A DNA stretch of 48,388 nt, from NCBI GenBank assembly GCA_026416815.1, contig JAOAEJ010000078.1, forward strand, positions 1 to 48,388, written 5' to 3'. Of this stretch, positions 34,303 through 42,482 are shown in pieces. The notes beneath the pieces are model-generated. The model had not been told where the DNA came from. It did not search any database and saw only the letters and a list, made by a program, of their open reading frames with translations. Source of the stretch: Clostridia bacterium. GTDB lineage: Bacteria > Bacillota > Clostridia > Acetivibrionales > DSM-2933. A program made the position numbers and the translations under genes. Position 1 is the stretch's first letter; every line of letters begins with the position of its first letter.

Positions 34303-34400
34303 GCGACACAGTGTCGCAGCAAAGGTCTAATCCTTCCAATAACGTTATACAACAGCTGCGACGTCGAGCTGGAGCCGTAAAGCCTTTTTCTTTGGTTCAA
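34303..34400 (-). repeat. attC-like repeat R2, right half missing
   Basis: Left hairpin GCGACACAGTGTCGC (34303-34317), left core CAATAAC, then CAGCTGCGACGTCGAGCTGG. The rest of the repeat cannot be recognised. Confidence 0.6.
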
Positions 34401-34479
34401 CTCTCTCCCAACGACTCTAGATATCCAATTTTCTCCTATAAACAAAAGACCTTTCAGTGTGCTTAAATATTGTGAAATA

Positions 34480-35088
34480 CTATAAAGATGTAGGCAGCTT
34501 GCAATTTATCATTTCGATACAGTTTGTATTGTTTTCTAATGTTTGTGTTATGATTTCAGTATGATTTGCAAATATGGTTGGATAATCAATTTCATCATAT
34601 TCTGCACGAATAGAAAATGCGAGTAGTTCTTCGTCTATAGAAAATTGTGGTTTCTTGCCATTTATATTTCTATGAGCATCTATTCGAATCCATTTGTTTA
34701 TTGATGTAAGAAAAACAGCATTTAGTGCGTGTATGGCATATACTTTTCCAGGAGTATCACCTAAAGATACTCTTTGATAACAAAAACCTGTTGGAACACC
34801 TTGGCATCTCAATAATGCAGCTAATAACATTGACTTTGCATAACAAATACCTTCTTTATACGCTAATACTTCTGAAGCTGTTCTTGTGACCCTCTCACTT
34901 TGAATATCCCAATTATGTGAAATTTCGTCTCGAACATATTCAAAAGCAATTCTAACCTTTTCAACTTCGTCTAAATTCCCATAAAACAATTCCTTAACCT
35001 TGTCTTGAATAATTTGTTTATCGAAATCTACATATTTGGTTGCTAATAAATAGTTTGATAAATTATCATGCTCCAATATATAATTCAT
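34480..35088 (-). CDS. Transglutaminase-like protein (cassette 3)
   Basis: A 202-residue transglutaminase-like (cysteine protease fold) protein. The candidate triad is Cys in YKEGICYAKSMLLAALLRCQGVPTGFCYQ, His in VYAIHALNAVFL and Asp in WIRIDAHRN. The N-terminal part (KVRIAFEYVRDEISHNWD) is typical. Members cleave or crosslink proteins or peptides; the target is unknown. It starts at ATG after GGAGG, inside the cassette array. Confidence 0.86.
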   Translation of the reverse strand: MNYILEHDNLSNYLLATKYVDFDKQIIQDKVKELFYGNLDEVEKVRIAFEYVRDEISHNWDIQSERVTRTASEVLAYKEGICYAKSMLLAALLRCQGVPTGFCYQRVSLGDTPGKVYAIHALNAVFLTSINKWIRIDAHRNINGKKPQFSIDEELLAFSIRAEYDEIDYPTIFANHTEIITQTLENNTNCIEMINCKLPTSL

Positions 35089-35167
35089 TCATGTACCTCC
35101 ATTTTCAATAATATATTTAACAAGTGCGAGCTATTATGCTTAAGAGACCTTCAGTATACTATAACCA

Positions 35168-35300
35168 TGCCATGGACGGCGGCGCCTTTCACCGTATGTC
35201 GTTTCACGTCCCGGCTCTGCTATGTCCTTGAACTGCTGGTTATTGCACCCAGTGAGACGGTGCTTCCTCAAACTCATCAAAACCTGATCTCACCTTAGTT
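35168..35300 (-). repeat. attC-like repeat R3, right part missing
   Basis: Left hairpin GCCATGGACGGC (35169-35180), then ACGTCCCGGCTCTGC, CCTTGAACTGCTGG and TTGCACCCAGTGA, which match the left and central consensus. The right arm, right core and right hairpin are absent. Confidence 0.65.
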
Positions 35301-35329
35301 AAATGTTGCAATATGTACATACAGTTGTT

Positions 35330-35662
35330 TCATGACAGCAATCTATAAATTGTAATAATTAAACCGATTACAAATATTGTGCTAAATATAGATTTATTAT
35401 TTTTGGCTAACCACCTCGGTAAGAATATATCGAATCCTACTTCGTGATTATCCGAATATTTATAACCGATAACTGTTAAAGGACATCTCCATTTAAAAAT
35501 CAAGAGAATTAATCCTTCTAAAACCACAAATCCGATTGCTATGAACAGATATAAATTGATCATATTACAAATACTCGCATATAATATGTATCCTATCAGA
35601 ACTACATAAAAAAGCCAAATTACCGTATGTATCAACTTTATCAATAATAACTTTTTACCCAT
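35330..35662 (-). CDS. Small membrane protein (cassette 4)
   Basis: A 110-residue protein with three hydrophobic helices: LLIKLIHTVIWLFYVVLIGYILY, YLFIAIGFVVLEGLILLIF and SIFSTIFVIGLIITIYRLL. Between helices 2 and 3 lies CPLTVIGYKYSDNHEVGFDIFLPRWL. It starts at ATG after GGGGG. No family is recognised; similar DUF2784-like proteins have this loop between helices. Confidence 0.75.
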   Translation of the reverse strand: MGKKLLLIKLIHTVIWLFYVVLIGYILYASICNMINLYLFIAIGFVVLEGLILLIFKWRCPLTVIGYKYSDNHEVGFDIFLPRWLAKNNKSIFSTIFVIGLIITIYRLLS

Positions 35663-35704
35663 TTTTCCCCCATTATATTAAAAATTACTCAGTCCATAAT
35701 GAAT

Positions 35705-35755
35705 ATGCGGCGGACTCACAAAGCCGGAGCCCCAAGGATGGGGCTCCTTAAATTA
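35705..35755 (-). repeat. attC-like right-end remnant between cassettes 4 and 5
   Basis: Only the right-end part of the repeat is present: ACTCACAAAGCCG, then the perfect right hairpin GAGCCCCAAGGATGGGGCTC (35727-35746) and CTTAAA. Core sites are missing, so cassettes 4 and 5 could no longer separate here. Confidence 0.65.
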
Positions 35756-35759
35756 AACA

Positions 35760-36191
35760 TTAAACTTCCTTATGCTTTTTCGTATATGTTTCAATAGCTC
35801 TAAAGATAATAATTAGTAATTCACATGTTACTTTCCATACTAGCACAGAAATAATAAAGAATATGAGTCCACCGAATACACCAAGTGGTAAGTTATTTGC
35901 CATTGTTTCAGTGTACATTTTTTGTCCATTTTGTATAAACCAGATACCTTTCATATATGTATTAGCTATGTATAAGTATTTTCCAAATATAATAGCAGCA
36001 AATAGTAATGGAAATAAACCAAGAAAGAAGAGTATTGATAAGGCTTTTTGGGCAGTAATCTCCCCAAACTTAAACAACCATTCCTCTTTACCGCCTTGAT
36101 TTTGTATGATTTTTGAAACTAAGTTTTCTCCACAGTCTGAACACTTTGTGTATCCTTTCCTATACTCAGTTTTACATTTTGGACATATCAT
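35760..36191 (-). CDS. Zinc-ribbon membrane protein (cassette 5)
   Basis: A 143-residue protein. The N-terminal zinc ribbon MICPKCKTEYRKGYTKCSDCGENLVSK (four Cys) is followed by two membrane helices (ALSILFFLGLFPLLFAAIIFGKYLYI and LGVFGGLIFFIISVLVWKVTCELLIIIF). ATG 36191 has a perfect AAGGAGG site; the frame runs on to 36227 without one. Function unknown. Confidence 0.82.
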   Translation of the reverse strand: MICPKCKTEYRKGYTKCSDCGENLVSKIIQNQGGKEEWLFKFGEITAQKALSILFFLGLFPLLFAAIIFGKYLYIANTYMKGIWFIQNGQKMYTETMANNLPLGVFGGLIFFIISVLVWKVTCELLIIIFRAIETYTKKHKEV

Positions 36192-36229
36192 ATTATTTGC
36201 CTCCTTAACATCTTTTTTAGTATTCAAAG

Positions 36230-36381
36230 ACCTTCTGGCAGTGCTCGCCCCCAGTGAAGGGATGTGGGCAGGATGACCGCTTGGATGACCTTCGTTAGCG
36301 TTTCTTCAAGCTTTGCCCTTTACGAATATGCATTTTTATCGAATAGATGAGAACCCCAAAGACCAGAATATGACACGGATG
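36230..36381 (-). repeat. attC-like repeat R4, left part missing
   Basis: Begins in the central part (GGCAGTGCTCGCCCCCAG, GGATGTGGGCAGGATGACC), then a right core TTTATCG with one changed base (36332-36338) and the right hairpin ATGACACGGATGTCAT. Its right flank TTTATCGAATAGATG matches the complement of the left flank of R5, so cassette 6 keeps both private ends. Confidence 0.65.
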
Positions 36382-36873
36382 TCATCTCTTTAATATAAAG
36401 TCATTTGTATAACTTCTAATCTTTTTTATCCTTGCTTGACTTATATCACTGCCGTATTTATAGAATTCACAATCTGCTTCACCAAGATTAGTAAATTTAT
36501 ATGAATTACTAAAAGCTTCAAGTGTTCCAATTCTTTTCGTTTTAATATGTAGTTCAATTTCATCAACAGCAATCTCAGCTGCTTTAGTTACTATTTCTGC
36601 TAGTTTCACAAGTTCAAAATATTTGAATGCTTCTATAGCTTCATCAATAAATTCTCCAGAAGTATTATAGAAGTATTGATTAAACCCTCCATTATTTACT
36701 TCAGCTTCTAATTGCCAAGATACATAAAAATACTTCAATCCGTCAGGTAGATTAGTAATCAATTCATATTGATTTTCATAATCCTCACAAATAATTTCAT
36801 CAATAATATAATCGAAAAGTTCAAATTCCAAATCATCATCCTTAATTCCATCTATAGACTCTATGGTTATCAT
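36382..36873 (-). CDS. DMP19/DUF4375-family protein (cassette 6)
   Basis: A 163-residue protein of the DMP19 (DUF4375) family. Signature region YFYVSWQLEAEVNNGGFNQYFYNTSGEFIDEAIEAFKYFE, then ALAEI...AAEIAVDEIELHIKTKRIGTLEAF and the acidic C-terminus. Some DMP19-like proteins mimic DNA or act as antitoxin/immunity-like factors; the role here is unknown. ATG 36873 follows GGAGG; the longer frame to 36978 runs into the repeat. A second family member is cassette 8. Confidence 0.85.
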   Translation of the reverse strand: MITIESIDGIKDDDLEFELFDYIIDEIICEDYENQYELITNLPDGLKYFYVSWQLEAEVNNGGFNQYFYNTSGEFIDEAIEAFKYFELVKLAEIVTKAAEIAVDEIELHIKTKRIGTLEAFSNSYKFTNLGEADCEFYKYGSDISQARIKKIRSYTNDFILKR

Positions 36874-36948
36874 ATTATTTCCTCCTAAAATCTTTTCTTC
36901 CCTTTGGGTTACTTCTAAAAGATCATAGTGCATTTCACAAGAAAATCC

Positions 36949-37170
36949 GCCACGCGATGTGGCTGCAAAACGCTCCATCTTTCCGATAACTGTCTAAATT
37001 TGCGACGTGCCCGAGGCTAATTGACACCTCGACTTACTGAGGGCATGTGGTGGAGACCAGTGAACAGGCTTATCCTATGAATACTTTGGCAGGAACCGGT
37101 CAGCGCAAATGCTTTGTTCTCTGATGTCGAATGCCCCGCGAGGTATGATTAGCAAGGATGTTGCGACCAT
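36949..37170 (-). repeat. attC-like repeat R5
   Basis: Left hairpin GCCACGCGATGTGGC (36949-36963), left core CGATAAC (36984-36990), right core GTTCTCT (37116-37122), right hairpin AGCAAGGATGTTGC (37151-37164). The inner arms ATTTGCG and CGCAAAT pair within the repeat and differ from the consensus on both sides, a compensatory change. Confidence 0.85.
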
Positions 37171-37228
37171 AAATTATTCTTCTATTACATCACTTTATTA
37201 ATATTAAAGCTTGTATCAATTACTTTAA

Positions 37229-37786
37229 TTATCTCGGGTCTGATTTCAAAATTGCATATTGAGCAATACTACAAAACTCGCCTTCTTTGTTTTTTTGAGC
37301 ATTTCTTAAAACGCCTTCAAATTGCATACCGCATTTTTGCATAACTATTCCAGAAGCAGGATTAAGTACATCATGATAAGCCGATATTCTCATAAAACCA
37401 CAACTGAACAAATAGTCAATGACCGCTAATAATGCTTCAGTTGTTATCCCTTTATTCCAATATTTTTTTGAAATGCAATAACCTATTTCTGCCTGTTCCA
37501 AATCCACATTTATTCTAACTGCACCAATACTACCGATAACTTGATTATCAGTATCTTTATAGACAATACCCCAATGATATGTTTCGTTTGAAGTATACGA
37601 ATCTACCCACATTTCTATAACGGATTTAGAAACATTTATATCTGAATGAGTTGGCCAAGTTAAATATTTCGTTACTTCAGGATCGCTTGCCCAATTATTA
37701 AACATATTAATTGTATCCTCTATAACAAAAGGACGTAGTATTAATCTTTTGGTTTCAATTTTTGATGAGCCACGATGAACTAACAT
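37229..37786 (-). CDS. RimJ/RimL-type GNAT acetyltransferase (cassette 7)
   Basis: A 185-residue acetyltransferase. Family features: KIETKRLILRPFVIEDTINMFNNWASDPEVTKYLTWPTHSD, YHWGIVYKDTDNQVIGSIGAVRI, AEIGYCISKKYWNKGITTEALLAVIDYLF (acetyl-CoA binding KGITTEA), and ASGIVMQKCGMQFEGVLRNAQKNKEGEF. It resembles the ribosomal-protein and aminoglycoside-modifying RimJ/RimL group; the substrate is unknown. Acetyltransferases are common integron cargo. It starts at ATG after AGGTGG. Confidence 0.9.
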   Translation of the reverse strand: MLVHRGSSKIETKRLILRPFVIEDTINMFNNWASDPEVTKYLTWPTHSDINVSKSVIEMWVDSYTSNETYHWGIVYKDTDNQVIGSIGAVRINVDLEQAEIGYCISKKYWNKGITTEALLAVIDYLFSCGFMRISAYHDVLNPASGIVMQKCGMQFEGVLRNAQKNKEGEFCSIAQYAILKSDPR

Positions 37787-37874
37787 ATTACCACCACCTA
37801 ATATAAAATCTTTATTTATAATAATCAGACGAATATATATTCAATAGTGCTTCAAAGCATATCTCTAATAATTT

Positions 37875-38033
37875 GCCCCATCCTGGGGCGCTGGCTTTAT
37901 CTGTATCTGCTCATGCTTCTTGCTAGCACTAATTTAATTCAAACCAGCGACCCTTTCGGAGAAGCATTGTTACACATAGCGAGGTGCCCCGCAAAACCAG
38001 AATCATTTACGGATGGCTGGTCCTATAATTAAC
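37875..38033 (-). repeat. attC-like repeat R6, left core not recognisable
   Basis: Left hairpin GCCCCATCCTGGGGC (37875-37889), a diverged centre, right part GGAGAAGCATTGTTACACATAGC with core GTTACAC (37969-37975), and right end GGTGCCCCGC...GGATGGCTGG. Confidence 0.75.
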
Positions 38034-38034
38034 C

Positions 38035-38487
38035 CTATACAATTTCAACAAAATACTTCAAATTTCTATCAAGATAAATTTTCAAATACTCATCAAGTTG
38101 TATTTCGCTACTATAAAATCTGTTATCATATTCTTCATATTCACCTTCTGATGCTTTTTTTACAAATTCAAAGACTGTTCTAATTGGATTACGACGCTTT
38201 TTCATATATTTATCACTTGCTTCTTTAAGTATATTAGCTTGTTCAATTGCTCCTAATACCTCTAAAGCAGCAATAGTTTCTTTAAGTCGACTTATTCCAC
38301 AATTCTCAAAATATTGTAAATGCCCTCCATTATTGACCTCTGAATCATACCAATAACATAGATGTGGTATTCTTTGAATCTCATTCAAATCATTATATTC
38401 TTCAAGACCTATTACATTTATAAATGCATTCCATACTAAATAAGGCTCTTTTTCAACGTTTAATTTATTAAGAGATTTAATAATCAT
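38035..38487 (-). CDS. DMP19/DUF4375-family protein (cassette 8)
   Basis: A 150-residue DMP19-family protein, distantly related to cassette 6. The signature is RIPHLCYWYDSEVNNGGHLQYFENCGISRLKETIAALEVLG, followed by AGILKEASDKYMKKRRNP-like helix and an acidic tail (EYEEYDNRFYSS). It starts at ATG after GAGGAG. Two separate family members in one array suggest repeated capture or duplication followed by divergence. Confidence 0.85.
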   Translation of the reverse strand: MIIKSLNKLNVEKEPYLVWNAFINVIGLEEYNDLNEIQRIPHLCYWYDSEVNNGGHLQYFENCGISRLKETIAALEVLGAIEQANILKEASDKYMKKRRNPIRTVFEFVKKASEGEYEEYDNRFYSSEIQLDEYLKIYLDRNLKYFVEIV

Positions 38488-38512
38488 TTATGAACTCCTC
38501 AATTTAAGTTAT

Positions 38513-38740
38513 CCGCCCACGGATGGGCGGTCTTCTGCATCTGATTTCGTGTACCGGTTTGGCATCACGATGCCGTCGAAGCCTAGTCACATTTTCACTT
38601 GCTAAGACGATATGGTGCTGGCTTCCTTTATCAATATTTCCTCCTGGATAAATTCAAAGCTAGTAACCTTCACGTGAAGGCTTTGTTATATACAGTCGCA
38701 CGCCCCGTGTAACCAGAGCTGACAAGGATGTCAGCGCCTT
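38513..38740 (-). repeat. attC-like repeat R7
   Basis: Left hairpin CCGCCCACGGATGGGCGG (38513-38530), diverged left core GTGTACC (38549-38555), right core GTTATAT (38685-38691), right hairpin GCTGACAAGGATGTCAGC (38718-38735). The centre is diverged. A second right-end fragment (TAGGATGGCCGCCCCTAAA) follows at about 38788-38806. Confidence 0.8.
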
Positions 38741-38805
38741 ATACTATCCTTGAATTGAACGTTCTATTATCTTTATAACTTTCTCTTAGGATGGCCGCCC
38801 CTAAA

Positions 38806-39762
38806 TCAAACTTCCATTCTACAACAAGTAATACCATCTGCATTGTAAATCCACAAGCCATGATTTTTTGAATCAATTTTAAGAAAATCATTATTTAAAT
38901 GACCCAAATTCTTTTTTGCTGATAAAGTTAAAATTTCCTCCTCATCATTTTCTAGGTTATAGAGATATAATTTTGCTTTACTTTTCAAGGAATGTACAAC
39001 TAAATAATCCTTTGATGTTGTAAAATAGCCATAACCTTTTTCTGTTTCTTTTAAACTAATAACATCGCCATTCAAATCATTTTTTGAAAGAATACAGAAG
39101 TCCATCCCATACTTATAATGGTTTTTCTCTTCCCCAACCGTGTAGAAAAAAATGTTATTGTCTTTAACGCATAAATCTTGTATTACTAGCCATCCCTTTC
39201 TGATAGGTGAGTTAGTACTTGGATATTGGCTATATGGTAATTCCTTATACATAAAGTTGTCATCAAGTTTACTCCAGCTAGCAATATTGTCTTTTATATC
39301 TAGTATACAATAATATCGCGCTACGTTATTATAAAAATAATCAGTTAGAGAAAAAATGATTGAGTCTTGATTATCTATCCCGGAAGCTCTGGAAGGATTA
39401 ATAAACCTACTCGCCTTATCACTTTCAAAATTGTTAACAATAACATATTCTTTGCAATCCTGAAAAAAATCCTCCCATATATAAACATACTCCATAATTA
39501 TTAAAGCAAACCCTTTACCAAATGTTGATAAAGACATTCTAGTCTGTAAGTTTTTCAATGAAAGCATATACTTCTTTATGGCACCTAATCTCTGCGATAT
39601 ATTAATACTAAAATACATTTCTTTTTCGAGTAGTAATAAATGATATTCTCCACTTTTCTCTGATCGTGCTAGTGCTATTGCAGTTTCGTCAGTTATTGCT
39701 ATCAATGAACAAACCAAATATTCATTTTTAAAATCATAAGAAAACATGATTTCGCTTTTCAA
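38806..39762 (-). CDS. Unknown protein, beta-propeller-like (cassette 9)
   Basis: A 318-residue protein without signal peptide or membrane helix. It is rich in short alternating beta-strand patterns spaced 40-50 residues apart (YLVCSLIAITDETAIALAR, GFALIIMEYVYIWED, NNIFFYTVGEE, YGYFTTSKDYLVVHS, AKLYLYNLENDEEEI, HGLWIYNADGITCCRM), which suggests a propeller, but no family is recognised. TTG 39762 is the likely start: GGAGG lies 7 bases upstream. ATG 39747 is the alternative. Confidence 0.75.
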   Translation of the reverse strand: MKSEIMFSYDFKNEYLVCSLIAITDETAIALARSEKSGEYHLLLLEKEMYFSINISQRLGAIKKYMLSLKNLQTRMSLSTFGKGFALIIMEYVYIWEDFFQDCKEYVIVNNFESDKASRFINPSRASGIDNQDSIIFSLTDYFYNNVARYYCILDIKDNIASWSKLDDNFMYKELPYSQYPSTNSPIRKGWLVIQDLCVKDNNIFFYTVGEEKNHYKYGMDFCILSKNDLNGDVISLKETEKGYGYFTTSKDYLVVHSLKSKAKLYLYNLENDEEEILTLSAKKNLGHLNNDFLKIDSKNHGLWIYNADGITCCRMEV

Positions 39763-39783
39763 CGATTTTCCTCCTTTACTAAA

Positions 39784-40040
39784 GCGGCCAGGACTGCCGC
39801 AACCAAGAGGGTCGGATGCCCGAGCAATTCGTACAACGTCCCGCTTTCACCACACCGATGAACTGGACCCACAGAGCCCTTCTTCCTGGCGGTGCTCGCA
39901 CCCAGTGAATGGGTGTAGGCACACATACCCCGTACTCGAACTCCAGAGCACCTCTGCATGTTCGGCCACTTACGGGAAAGCATTGTTAGACGATGGACCA
40001 TGCCCTGTGATTCAAAAGTCGCCACGGAAGGCGATTCCTT
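39784..40040 (-). repeat. attC-like repeat R8
   Basis: Left hairpin GCGGCCAGGACTGCCGC (39784-39800), left core GTACAAC (39831-39837), right core GTTAGAC (39985-39991, a perfect GTTRRRY), right hairpin GTCGCCACGGAAGGCGAT (40018-40035). Inner arms GCTTTC and GAAAGC pair. Confidence 0.87.
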
Positions 40041-40055
40041 TCAATAACTATTGAT

Positions 40056-40631
40056 TTAAACATTAAATTTATTGCGTAATTGTTCTACAGCATTAAATTT
40101 ATACCATTCTTTTTCATTTTGACTTAGGCATTTTTCAGGTCTTGGATATATATTTAAAAATTCATTACCAAAGGTAGGTAATAATTTAGAATCCCATGCT
40201 CCATCGCCCGAATCAACAAACCCATCCGTAAGCTTTGCAATAGTTCCAGCTATAAAACCTTTTAAAATATTTCTTCCTTCTAAATTCCAGCAATATGGAT
40301 AATCATAACTTCTAATAAAAAGATTATATTGTTCATGTGTTTTATCCCAGTTTATTCTATAATCAATATCTCTATAGTTTAAATGACATATATAATTCAA
40401 CTCAAAAATTGAAAAATAAATATAACTCCACCCTTCTCCTTGAAATATTGGTTCATTGCCATTAACTTTTCCTTCTCCCTCTCTACTAATTAACCCAAAA
40501 GTAATTTGAATGGTTTTAAAAATCCCGATTTCTCTTAAAAATTTCTCAAAAGAATCTTTTGCAAGACTAGCAACTTCAGAAATCTTTGGTATTACATCGC
40601 TACAAGGATATACTTGAAAACTTGTACTCAT
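40056..40631 (-). CDS. Unknown soluble protein (cassette 10)
   Basis: A 191-residue protein with no signal peptide or membrane helix. Features seen: a helical N-terminus (VASLAKDSFEKFLREIG), beta-rich middle with many Tyr/Trp (GEGWSYIYFSIFELNYICHLNYRDIDYRINW), the segment KLTDGFVDSGDGAWDSKLLP and a charged C-terminus. The pattern resembles small immunity-type proteins found near toxins, but no family is certain. It starts at ATG after GGAGG, 5 bases apart. Confidence 0.75.
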   Translation of the reverse strand: MSTSFQVYPCSDVIPKISEVASLAKDSFEKFLREIGIFKTIQITFGLISREGEGKVNGNEPIFQGEGWSYIYFSIFELNYICHLNYRDIDYRINWDKTHEQYNLFIRSYDYPYCWNLEGRNILKGFIAGTIAKLTDGFVDSGDGAWDSKLLPTFGNEFLNIYPRPEKCLSQNEKEWYKFNAVEQLRNKFNV

Positions 40632-40691
40632 AAATCCTCCAATAATTTTGGAATATTATTACAGCTTAACTTCTCAGCCTTTATTTCACTT

Positions 40692-40886
40692 CCGCCCATG
40701 TATGGGCGATATTTGCATGGTCTTTTGCCTAACGGTCTGGTTCTACGACGTCTACGAGTTGGACCCTCAAAGTCCTTCACCTTGGCGGTGCTTGCACCCA
40801 GCGAATGGATGTGGGCAGGATGACCTCATGCTCCAACTCCAGATCCCTTCTTCATGCTGTGCCCCTTGCGTAGATGCATTGTTCGT
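40692..40886 (-). repeat. attC-like repeat R9, left part (interrupted by IS110 element)
   Basis: Left hairpin CCGCCCATGTATGGGCG (40692-40708), left core GCCTAAC (40727-40733, perfect RYYYAAC), left arm TTCTACGACG, central hairpin GGTGCTTGCACC, right arm CGTAGATGC and the start of the right core GTT (40881). The rest of the right flank is displaced to about 41825-41878 by the insertion sequence. Confidence 0.85.
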
Positions 40887-40984
40887 ATAATCGTAATATA
40901 GCCAGTTCAATCCTGGATAATATATAATCTCAGTAATATCAAGGGGTTAAGGACGTATGCTTTGTTGGGACTTTTGATCTCGTC

Positions 40985-41100
40985 GCATAAAGTGTCCATC
41001 CCTTTGTGAACACTTATACCTCGATTGAGTTGGTTGGGCTCTTAGCCCGTATCACCGCGCGAACCTGGGGATATTGTTTGACAAAGACCCCTTTGTCAAA
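40985..41100 (+). ncRNA. Candidate IS110 bridge RNA region
   Basis: The non-coding left part of the element, directly before the transposase start, has three hairpins: AAGTGT/ACACTT (40989-41015), GGGCTCTTAGCCC (41036-41048) and TTTGACAAAG/CTTTGTCAAA (41077-41100). IS110-group elements are known to encode a guide (bridge) RNA in this position. Which loops match target and donor was not established. Confidence 0.45.
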
Positions 41101-41111
41101 AGGAGGTATTT

Positions 41112-41695
41112 ATGTATAAACCTGTTCTTAGTATTGATGTATCTAAATCAAAAAGCTGTGCGGCTGCTTTTCTTAACCATGGAGAACCCTTCCTAAAGCA
41201 TTTTCATTTCAGACATTCTCCTCAAGATGCCTATTCACTTATCAAACATCTAAAGAATCTCGAGTATAAAACCGGTGTTAAGCCAGAAGTAGTTCTTGAC
41301 GCCACAGGCAATTTCTCTAAACCTATATCTGATTTATTCGAACAATCAGGCTACAATGTTATTCTCCTTAACCCACTTCAAACCCATCAACAAAAGCCTA
41401 AATCTATAAGGAAGGTTAAAACTGACCCTATTGATGCTAACCGTATTGCTTAAGTATACTACTTAAATGATTGTAAACCTTACATGTCTATTGAAGATAG
41501 TATTGCAGATCTTCGTAACATATGTCGCCAGTATGATGGGCTTAATACTCTTTATACTGAAACAAACTTACATATGAAGAATATTCTTGACCTTCTGTTC
41601 GCTAATTTTCATACAGTGTTCGAGAATATTTGCTATAAGCTTTTACGTATTATTTATGGTGTCTGGTACAACCAGAAACCTTTTATTATTTAGTT
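41112..41695 (+). pseudogene. IS110-family transposase, stop codon and internal deletion
   Basis: Start ATG after AAAAGGAGG. The N-terminal RuvC-like (DEDD) domain is visible: VLSIDVSKSKSCAAAF, EVVLDATGNFSKPI, KVKTDPIDANRIA. A TAA at 41451-41453 then interrupts the frame, which continues unbroken (VYYLNDCKPYMSIEDSIADLRNI...). After FENICYK the sequence jumps to the C-terminal LLRIIYGVWYN, so the whole middle and the catalytic-Ser C-terminal domain are deleted. The short repeat at the junction (AAGCTTTTACG) suggests deletion by recombination. Not functional. Confidence 0.88.
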
Positions 41696-41824
41696 ATTAA
41701 TCTACATTTTAACATTTGTGTTATTGAGAAACAAACCTCACATTGAGGTTAGCTTTGCTATGCCCATTTCAACAAGTGTATTTTTATTTTTTCGTATTAC
41801 TTGACAACAATTAGCTGGTTTATA

Positions 41825-41878
41825 CGTAGTAGGTGGCCCCACAAAGCCGAAGACGCCATGGACGGCGTTTCTCCTTAA
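41825..41878 (-). repeat. attC-like repeat R9, right end beyond the IS110 element
   Basis: CGTAGTAGGTGGCCCCACAA, then right hairpin GACGCCATGGACGGCGTT (41852-41869) and CTTAAG. This completes the R9 copy interrupted at 40881. Confidence 0.75.
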
Positions 41879-41887
41879 GCCCGTCTG

Positions 41888-42433
41888 CTAAATTCTACCA
41901 ATGAAACCATTTATTCTACCTACAACCTTTCCTCCATCTGATATAGAAGAAAGTATGCCAAATCTAAACTTATATCCATCATATTTTAAATAACATTTCC
42001 GATAAAGATTAGTATTTCGATGAAAACCTGGTTCTGCTTCAACCTTTACTTCCTTAATATTATTCAATTCAAACTCCTTGACTTTTCCATCGAAGAATAT
42101 CCATTTAACATAAAACAATTTACCATTTCTTTTATCTATTATGATTTTTTCTTTAGTAAAATTTGATGATAACCATACATATATAAACAATCCGCTTATA
42201 AAGTCAAAAAAAACAGCAATTGATATTAGAAATATACTATCCGATAAGTCCATATGAAAAAGCTTTCCGCTAGAAAAGTTAAATAGTACTGAAAATGTAA
42301 AGAAAATAGCAATAGGTAGTGTTAGAAATGAAAACACTAAAACTCCCATTGTCCTATTAATACCTTCACCTTCACTTATTAAAATGTTTAAAGTATGATC
42401 TTCGTCATATTTAAATTCCAAAACGCTTTTCAT
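41888..42433 (-). CDS. Two-helix membrane protein (cassette 11)
   Basis: A 181-residue protein. Two membrane helices (GVLVFSFLTLPIAIFFTFSVLF and IFLISIAVFFDFISGLFIYVWL) are followed by a cytoplasmic beta-rich domain (KEKIIIDKRNGKLFYVKWIFFDGKVKEFELNNIKEVKVEAEPGF...YLKYDGYKFRFGILSS) resembling the PH-like domains of YdbS/YcxB-type proteins. It starts at ATG after AGAGGA. Function unknown. Confidence 0.78.
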   Translation of the reverse strand: MKSVLEFKYDEDHTLNILISEGEGINRTMGVLVFSFLTLPIAIFFTFSVLFNFSSGKLFHMDLSDSIFLISIAVFFDFISGLFIYVWLSSNFTKEKIIIDKRNGKLFYVKWIFFDGKVKEFELNNIKEVKVEAEPGFHRNTNLYRKCYLKYDGYKFRFGILSSISDGGKVVGRINGFIGRI

Positions 42434-42482
42434 TTATATCCTCTTTCTATTATGTATTGATTAAAAACATTTTATTTCTTTT

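Larger units (their letters stand above)
40884..41824 (+). mobile_element. IS110-family insertion in the core of repeat R9
   Basis: An element of about 940 bp whose left end lies at or within a few bases of the R9 right core (40881-40887). Its right end is near 41822-41825, because the host flank resumes with CGTAGTAGGTGGC, which matches the complement of the R10 left flank (CGTAATAGGGGGC) and so belongs to the cassette. It has a structured non-coding left part and a transposase pseudogene. Exact ends are uncertain by several bases. The right end shares CACATTGAGGTTAGC with the remnant at 43.7 kb. Confidence 0.7.

Noticed and set aside
36874..36978. N-terminal extension of the cassette 6 protein
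   Set aside because: The added residues overlap the left hairpin of R5, and a strong GGAGG site precedes the ATG at 36873.
39746..40054. Open frames inside the repeats (39746-40054 +, 39759-40025 -, 40648-40890 +, 42515-42784 -)
   Set aside because: They follow the conserved structured repeat and have no ribosome binding site. The same frames are broken in other repeat copies, so they are by-products of the repeat sequence.
41484..41693. Independent 69-residue gene
   Set aside because: It is in frame with the transposase part upstream and is separated from it only by a stop codon. It is a piece of the IS110 pseudogene.
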